A stretch of 64,000 nt of DNA from Ipomoea triloba (lineage: Eukaryota > Streptophyta > Magnoliopsida > Solanales > Convolvulaceae), in assembly GCF_003576645.1 (NCBI RefSeq), contig NC_044922.1, positions 11,810,671 to 11,874,670 of the forward strand, given 5' to 3'. The translations under genes and the position numbers were made by a program. Shown one piece after another: positions 58,189-64,000 of this stretch. The notes under the pieces are model-generated. The model searched no databases. It was not told where the DNA came from and saw only the letters and a list, made by a program, of their open reading frames with translations. The stretch's first letter is position 1. Every line of letters begins with the position of its first letter.

Positions 58189-58481
58189 CAAATATATGTT
58201 CTTACTTTATATTTTATTAAAATATATTGATTTCATTATTTTATATTTTAAAATGTAAACAAACCTATTTAAATTTAAAACTATTTAAATTTTATGACGA
58301 TGTCCTTTTTAGTCTTTTTACATTTATCTGCTTATCAAAAAGCTAATTTTACCAAACACTTTTAAGCATAACAGCTAGCTTAACAGTTCTTCAGATTTCA
58401 GTTTCGAGCTTATAACTTTTAAGCTTTCAGCTACTTTTAAGCTTTTAGTTACCTTTTCAACTAGGTTTGCCAAACATAGCA
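57804..58481. mobile_element. Nested MITE, GGCTTTGTTTGGCA ends
   Basis: Left end GGCTTTGTTTGGCA; right end in reverse complement TGCTATGTTTGGCA. Subterminal AGCTTATTT/TAAGCT motifs occur in both orientations. The flanks share TGT (57801-57803 and 58482-58484), and removing the element restores the minisatellite reading GCATTGTATGGCA. The 3-bp duplication hints at PIF/Harbinger, although the sequence style is also seen in hAT MITEs. A (TA)n tract lies at about 58155-58186. Confidence 0.7.
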
Positions 58482-59208
58482 TGTATGGCATAAAAATCTG
58501 CACTGGAAGAAGGAAATATGTTCATTGTATGGCATAACAATGTGTACTAGAAGAAGGAACAATGTGCATTGTATAGCATAACAATGTGCACTGAAAAAAG
58601 AAACAATGTGCACTGTAGGGCATAACAATGTGAACTGGAAGAAGGAAAAATGTGCACTCGAAAGCAAAAAAATTTAACATACTTACACAAAATTACAATA
58701 ATGCCACCGCATTTTTTTTTAAATCTCCAATTTGGACCCTTGATCTAGACTCAATCTACGAATATAATTTCATCATATTTCTCACCTAAGTCAATTGTTT
58801 CACATGATCCTTTATCTAAGCACTGATATCTAAAAACATAATAAATGTGAATGAAGGTTATACCCCTCATTTATGTCCGTTTTTTCCGTTAAGTATTTTT
58901 GTACATTATGCTATAAAAGTTGTACTACATAATATTTTGGACAAATATACCCATACCGTTATAACTTCCATTATCTTTTCCACTATTGTTACTATGCACA
59001 TGCATCCACCATATATTTTCTTATCTTCTTCAATATATACACATTAAATATTAGATTTATATGTTAGTTATTTTGTAAAATATAAATATCCAATTTATAA
59101 AAATATTTTACATTATTATTATTATTATTATTTACTATATTAAAATTTTAATATAAAATACAAATAAATTTAAAATTTTAATATAAAATACTAATATTGG
59201 GCACCTAT

Positions 59209-59239
59209 TTTTTGCGCATCGCGCATAAGAAAAACTAGT
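59209..59239 (+). mobile_element. Helitron 3' terminus
   Basis: A perfect hairpin TGCGC/GCGCA (59213-59217 and 59221-59225), a 9-base spacer and CTAG followed by T (59235-59239): the canonical Helitron 3' end. The upstream body (back to perhaps 58860) is AT-rich and non-coding; the 5' TC end was not fixed. Confidence 0.65.
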
Positions 59240-59249
59240 ATATATATAG

Positions 59250-59888
59250 GGGCGCGCTCAGGTGCAAACCATCACCCAGAAAGGAAATGAGAACGCTTCG
59301 CAGCCATCCACGTGTCCAGATCAACGAATCAGATGTAATTTAAAAAAAAAAAAAAACGACACGGTGGCATTTTCATAAATAACTCGAACTTTGGTGCAAG
59401 TAATTTTGTTATAAGTGCACCTATTTTCACTTACAAGTGCAAGTAATTTACTTTGTTAACATTCATGCATCTAGATGCACCCACTTATAACGTTAAGTGT
59501 AACTAGTTATAACATTAGGTGCACTTAGTATTGAGCTAAGCGTACATTTTACTTGCGTTGTGCACCTATTTTCACTTACAAGTGTAAGTAATTTACCTTG
59601 TTAACATTAATGCACCTAGGTGCACCTAAAATTATAACATTAGGTGCACCTAGTTATAGCATTAGGTGTACTTAGTATTGATGCTTAGTGTATAACCTTG
59701 CACCTGTAATACATTTTACTTGCACTTGTGCACCTATTTTCACTTACAAGTGCAAGTAATTTACCTTGTTAGCATTCATGCACTTAGGTGCACCTAGTTA
59801 TAGCGTTAGCAACTACATCTGGACACGTGGACGTATGACATGTGTTCTCAGTTTCTCCTGGGTGGGTGGTTCTCACCTGAACACGATC

Positions 59889-59905
<17 letters not shown>
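59250..59905. mobile_element. MITE with long TIRs and AGGTGCAC repeats
   Basis: Left CGCGCTCAGGTGCAAACCAT...CCACGTGTCCAGATC; right, in reverse complement, CGTGTTCAGGTGAGAACCAC...CCACGTGTCCAGATG. The core repeats TTAGGTGCACTTAG-like units. Second copy of the family at 28297-28838. A (TG)n tract at about 59896-59936 follows. Confidence 0.75.
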
Positions 59906-59924
<19 letters not shown>

Positions 59925-60039
59925 CAGTGTGTGTGTAAATGATCATGTGAAACAATTGCCTTAGTTGAGAAATAGGGTGAAATTATATTCGTAGATTGAG
60001 TCTAGATCAAGGGTCCAAATTGGAGATTTTTTAAAAACA

Positions 60040-60600
60040 AACGCGGTAGTGCACATTTTTATATTCCAGTGCACATTTTTCCTTCTTCTAGTGCACATTG
60101 TTATGCCATACAGTGCACATTGTTATGCCATATAGTGCACATTTTTTCTTCTTCTAGTGCACATTGTTATGCCATATAGTGCACATTTTTTCTTCTTCTA
60201 GTGCACATTGTTATGCCATACAGTGCACATTGTTTCTTCTTCCAGTGCACATTGTTCCTTCTACAAAAGCACATTGTTGTGCCATACAGTGCATATTGTT
60301 CCTTCATCCAGTGCACATTTTTATGTCATACAACGCACATTGTTGTGCCTCCAGGGCCTTTTTTTTTTTAAATTGTAGATGGCGAAATTTTTTTAAAAGA
60401 TCAATTAATCTTGATCACTAATTACTAATTTGAGTTGAATATTGTTTGCTTGTTTATTATTTATGGTCGTTTATGATTTGTGTTGATGATCCTATATTAA
60501 ATTTAATTTTTTCAATAATTGTTTCACATCTTTGTGCCTCTAGTGCGCATTTTTTTCGTTCTAGTGCATATTTTCCCTTCTTCCAGTGCATTTTATTGAA
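60040..60600. repeat. GTGCACT minisatellite, right arm
   Basis: The reverse-complement counterpart of 57415-58660: repeated TTCTTCTAGTGCACATTGTT and ATGCCATACAGTGCACAT units. Confidence 0.85.
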
Positions 60601-60688
60601 GTTCATAGGTGACAAATTTTTTTTTTAATTATCTACGGATGAGATTCGATCTCACTTTTCACCTAGGGCTTCTAGCTCACCCAAACCA

Positions 60689-60990
60689 TATATATATATA
60701 TATATATATAATATTGACAACATTATAGTAAATTGATTCATATAATCTAAAATATAACCCTTAACCAAACAAGGTAATATTATATTCCACAATCCAAATC
60801 AAACATAAAGGTAATCTTACATTTTCAAAATCTCATATTACTTTCCAGGAGGTAATCTTATTACATGAGTGGTGAATCAAAATTTATAATGAAAAGTCCC
60901 AATAAATTTGGTTTTGTTTTGAAAAAGGGTCATTATTTTCGTTACAATCAAATGTTTACTTTGATTATTTTAATCTTAATTCCAATTCCA
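60689..60990. other. AT-rich intergenic DNA
   Basis: Starts with a (TA)n tract (60689-60710). No gene is seen. Confidence 0.5.
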
Positions 60991-61643
60991 CTTTTTTTTT
61001 CTTTTTTTTTTTGAAGGTAAACGTAGGTAGCTATTCTATTAATTCATAACATAAAACGTTTACATCAACGATCAATGAAATGGTAAACCATTCCTTACAG
61101 TCAGACATAGAAACAACTTTTCTAACTATGCTATAGAAAACTTGAATCGCAGACTGTTTCATAACTAGGAAGCTATGTTCCTTCAAGGAGCTTAAAGCTT
61201 CATCAAAGATATGGGTCTTCATCATCATTCTTTTTTGCTCGCCCATGATAAGATCAACACTTACCGAAACCAAACTAAACGATTTATGCTAATGATAATG
61301 AAAAGCTCGTGAAAGTAACGAGAGGAAAATGCTCGTGAAAGTAACGAGAGGAAAACACAATAATAGAGAAAATAAAAAGTGGTAAAGCCAAAGTAGGGTT
61401 GGGAGTTTAAGACTACCAACACAAACCCTAATACCTACCTACTATTATTTTATTCAAAGGGAAAGAAAACGGAAGAAGAAGATCTGTGACGGTGGTCGGA
61501 GGCGGACAGAGCTGCAACGGTGGTCGGGGCGGAAGAAGAGCGAGAGTAAACGTAGAAGATGACCAAAACCGCCGGCTCAAAACTCCATTAGAGCTCCGGC
61601 CGGAGGCCGGCGGTGGAAGCCGAAGTTGAGCAGCCAATTCCAC
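60991..61643 (-). other. Possible retroposed sequence with poly(A)-like tail
   Basis: On the minus strand, two open frames (61643-61428, Pro/Ser/Leu-rich; 61273-61031, with SLKEHSFLVMKQSAIQVFYS) are followed by CTACCTACGTTTACCTTC and then an A-rich run (about 61015-60990). The order suggests the 3' end of a retroposed transcript or a LINE. No known protein is recognised. A 26-bp direct duplication (GCTCGTGAAAGTAACGAGAG) sits at about 61306 and 61332. Confidence 0.35.
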
Positions 61644-61876
61644 ATTTTTAATATCAACTGATCCAATTTTTCTATTAAAACTTCTAATGATTAAATATTT
61701 AATTTTATAAATACTATGTAATGTGATAATATATCTATCATTATTCTAAATGAAAAATCACACGATTACAACCCAGAACAGATATCTATATGTATATATT
61801 AAAACAGAAGTGCTAGCTTTCCCGCTCATTTTAGTCCAAAAATTTTGAAATCGGTCAACATAATATTATATAATAA

Positions 61877-63020
61877 CTAGTGTTTTACCCGCGCGATGCA
61901 CGGAAAAGTTTTTGTTATTATGAATTTAAATAAAAAAGTTTTAAAATAAAAATATATTAAAATGTAAAATATAATAATATAATATAGTTGAATTTTCATA
62001 TATTTGGTCAAGTATCTATTATCATAGCATATAAAATTAAAATTAAAATTAAAATTCTGTATGATTAATGTAATCTCTAATCATGTACATATTTAGATAG
62101 ATTTACATAATTAAATTGAATTATTCCTAATCGTATTTCATATACTTCGTATATTATAATTCTAACAATATGAATAATAACTAAGAAAATTATACTTAGA
62201 AATTAAAAAATGTAAATTTTAAATTTTGTATATGTGATTTTAAACTCAAATCGGACGCATTTTCTTATATGATTGTGTAGTATAATGTATATATAAATAA
62301 TATTTATTAATATGTATATAAGCAAGTTCTATAATATAATTTCTGTAATTATAATTTATATTGATATATTATAATTAAAATAATTAAATTTAGAAATTAA
62401 AAAATAGTATTTTAATTTTGTATGATTAATATAGTGCATAAGTAGATGTATGTATGCATTTTTTAAAATATAAATTTTTATGAACACATTGTTAATTTTA
62501 TAATTTTATTTTTAATTATATTTTATATTTTATTTATTATAATTAAGAAAATTACATTTACAAATTAAAAGAATTTAATTTTTAAATTTATATGGGATAA
62601 TGTAGTCCCTAACTATATTACATATTTAGACAAATTTTTAAATATTTTTGACTTTTTAATAAAGAGTATGAGTTGTACTAAAAAAAAAAAGAAAAATTAA
62701 GAGTATGAGTTTAGACATATTTTAAAATAAATTTTATAATAAGTAACCATTGTAGTAATTAACGTGTATAATTATGTCAATAATCACAATTCTATAAGAA
62801 ATGTGTATATATTTTCATATTATACAAAATACTATAAATATAATATATGTCTACATAAATGGATAAAAAGAAAAATTTATAATTTTTTTATTATACAGAT
62901 ATTGATAAATATTATATAATTTTTTTTTGTTGCGTGAAAAAATATTCTTATTTTAAATTTTTACATTGATATTTGAGTTTTGTTTCAAAATCTACTTTGG
63001 TGATATTTTAAACTTTGAGT
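61877..63020 (-). mobile_element. Helitron-like element, 3' end at 61877
   Basis: On the minus strand a hairpin CCGTGC/GCGCGG (about 61905-61889) is followed by a spacer and CTAG then T at 61877. This is the same arrangement as at 12448 and 59238, and the hairpin words are close relatives. The body is AT-rich and non-coding; the extent to the right is a guess. Confidence 0.5.
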
Positions 63021-63023
63021 AAT

Positions 63024-63166
63024 ACTTGTGTGAGACCGTCTCATGTGTCTCAAATCCGTAAGACGGGTCGGACCTTTTGATTAATGGATTGGATCATTGA
63101 CCTCGTTAATTAAAGATCCGACCCGTGTCTCACAGATTGAGACCCATGAGACGGTTTCACACAAGT
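63024..63166. mobile_element. 143-bp stem-loop MITE
   Basis: Ends ACTTGTGTGAGACCGTCTCA and (reverse complement) ACTTGTGTGAAACCGTCTCA. The arms continue as inverted copies of GTCTCAAATCCGTAAGACGG and GGGTCGGA. A full-length hairpin, a form widespread in eudicot genomes. No clear target duplication. Confidence 0.8.
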
Positions 63167-63954
63167 TTTTGCCTTAAACTTTTGTTTGTTATCATAAAAA
63201 TAGTAAATAGATGTTTGGAAACCATTTAGTTTTGTTTTTAAATATTTTCTAACCCTAGCACAATCAAAACCTCTCTAGATCATCATTTAAATAATAGGTC
63301 CATAATAGACTTTGTGGTTCAATATTTGTAGATCTATGATATGTTTTTAACTAATTTATTTAAAGTTTATTTCTTTTAGTTCTATTATCTCTTATTCTTC
63401 ATCATTTTAAATTGATAGATCTCGAGATGATGCATCATTCTTAAATATGTGAATTTCAATTAATTTAATAACATTATATTTAAATGTGAGACATTACCCA
63501 ATAACATTACAGTTTTTTCAAACTCCGCAAATGTAAGTTAGTTCAATTAGTTCATTTTTATGTTAGTTTTTCTTCAGTTATGTTATTAACCTAAATTAAT
63601 TTGTTTTGGGCTCATACTATTTAAATAAAAACTACTATTTTAGATTTATAAATTTTTATAATTTATGGTATTTTATAAAATTTGTGTACATCATTTGTAC
63701 TACAAAATTTTTAAATTAATGCAATGATACTTATATTTGTCATTAGCAGAATGCTAAAATCATGATAATGATATATTTACCTTTCACATTTTTTAAACAT
63801 TGAAAATCAACATCATTTATGTAGGGAGAAATTTATATATATATTAGTAATAATATCGTAGGTTTTTTTAGAAGTTAGATGAAGTAAACAAGTTGACATG
63901 CAACAATGATTCAATATGTATATATGTATTATAATTATTATTTTCTCCTTTTAG

Positions 63955-63956
<2 letters not shown>
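63167..63956. other. AT-rich intergenic DNA
   Basis: No gene, repeat structure or recognisable element is seen. Confidence 0.5.

Positions 63957-64000
<44 letters not shown>
63957..64000. repeat. (TA)n microsatellite at window end
   Basis: A TA dinucleotide run continuing to the last base of the window. Confidence 0.95.

Larger units (their letters stand above)
57336..60687. mobile_element. Large inverted-repeat (fold-back) element, 3.35 kb
   Basis: The left arm (57336-58816, about 800 bp without a nested insertion) is matched by the right arm (59938-60687) in reverse complement. Outer ends are GGTTTGGGTG...; further in, AGTGAGATAGAATCTCA pairs with AGTGAGATCGAATCTCA, and CTCCAATTTGGACCCTTGAT is found in both. 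Each arm carries a GTGCACT minisatellite. The core (58817-59937) holds a Helitron end and a MITE. No transposase is seen and the target duplication is unclear (TA-rich flank). Confidence 0.75.

Noticed and set aside
57415..60600. GTGCACT arrays as CRISPR or integron-like sites
   Set aside because: Short, variable minisatellite units on inverted arms in plant DNA; no associated genes.

Overview
The window is plant nuclear DNA, almost certainly from a eudicot. It has spliced genes with GT-AG introns, many TA microsatellites, LTR retrotransposons, MULEs, Helitron-like ends and MITEs. The repeat families suggest Convolvulaceae (Ipomoea-like), but that is a guess from memory. No bacterial-type system, CRISPR array, operon or rRNA gene is visible, and I saw no convincing tRNA gene.

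Three host genes can be reconstructed exon by exon with consistent splice phases. (1) 4026-11011, minus: a 7-exon WD40-repeat protein of 608 residues with an N-terminal coiled coil. (2) 14421-16493, plus: a 3-exon trihelix transcription factor resembling ASR3, up to 378 residues. (3) 22339-27891, plus: a 13-exon gene for SRP68 (signal recognition particle), 603 residues. They are unrelated in function and merely neighbours.

Layout. 1-3400: tandem repeats interrupted by a non-autonomous hAT element with perfect target-site duplications (TSDs) and an assembly gap. 4000-11000: WD40 gene. 11149-12291: a Pack-MULE carrying a PPR gene fragment, 127 bp upstream of the WD40 start codon. 12448-14100: AT-rich Helitron-like sequence. 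14421-16493: trihelix gene. 17686-22124: a patchwork of a CHLM gene fragment, a CACTA-like subterminal repeat block, a decayed MuDR transposase, a SINE-like copy and a broken GRF zinc-finger gene. 22339-27891: SRP68. 28290-32580: MITEs, a Tourist-like element and LTR fragments. 32590-38940: an Athila-like LTR element without recognisable pol. 40180-48881: SIRE-type Copia sequences on the minus strand, arranged as two elements sharing one LTR. 48461-52175: a direct duplication of about 1.86 kb around a single N, probably an unmerged assembly overlap. 51389-53892: a solo LTR inside a MITE. 54460-57300: a MULE fold-back, a tandem repeat and a Helitron helicase remnant. 57336-60687: a large inverted-repeat element with GTGCACT minisatellites and three nested elements. 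60990-64000: poly(A)-like tract, a Helitron end, a small stem-loop MITE, and AT-rich DNA.

The most useful observations concern transposons: gene-fragment capture, MULE ends next to promoters, a composite Athila-like element with repeated palindrome-plus-TATA modules, and a shared-LTR Copia tandem. I did not find a convincing wholly new biological system.
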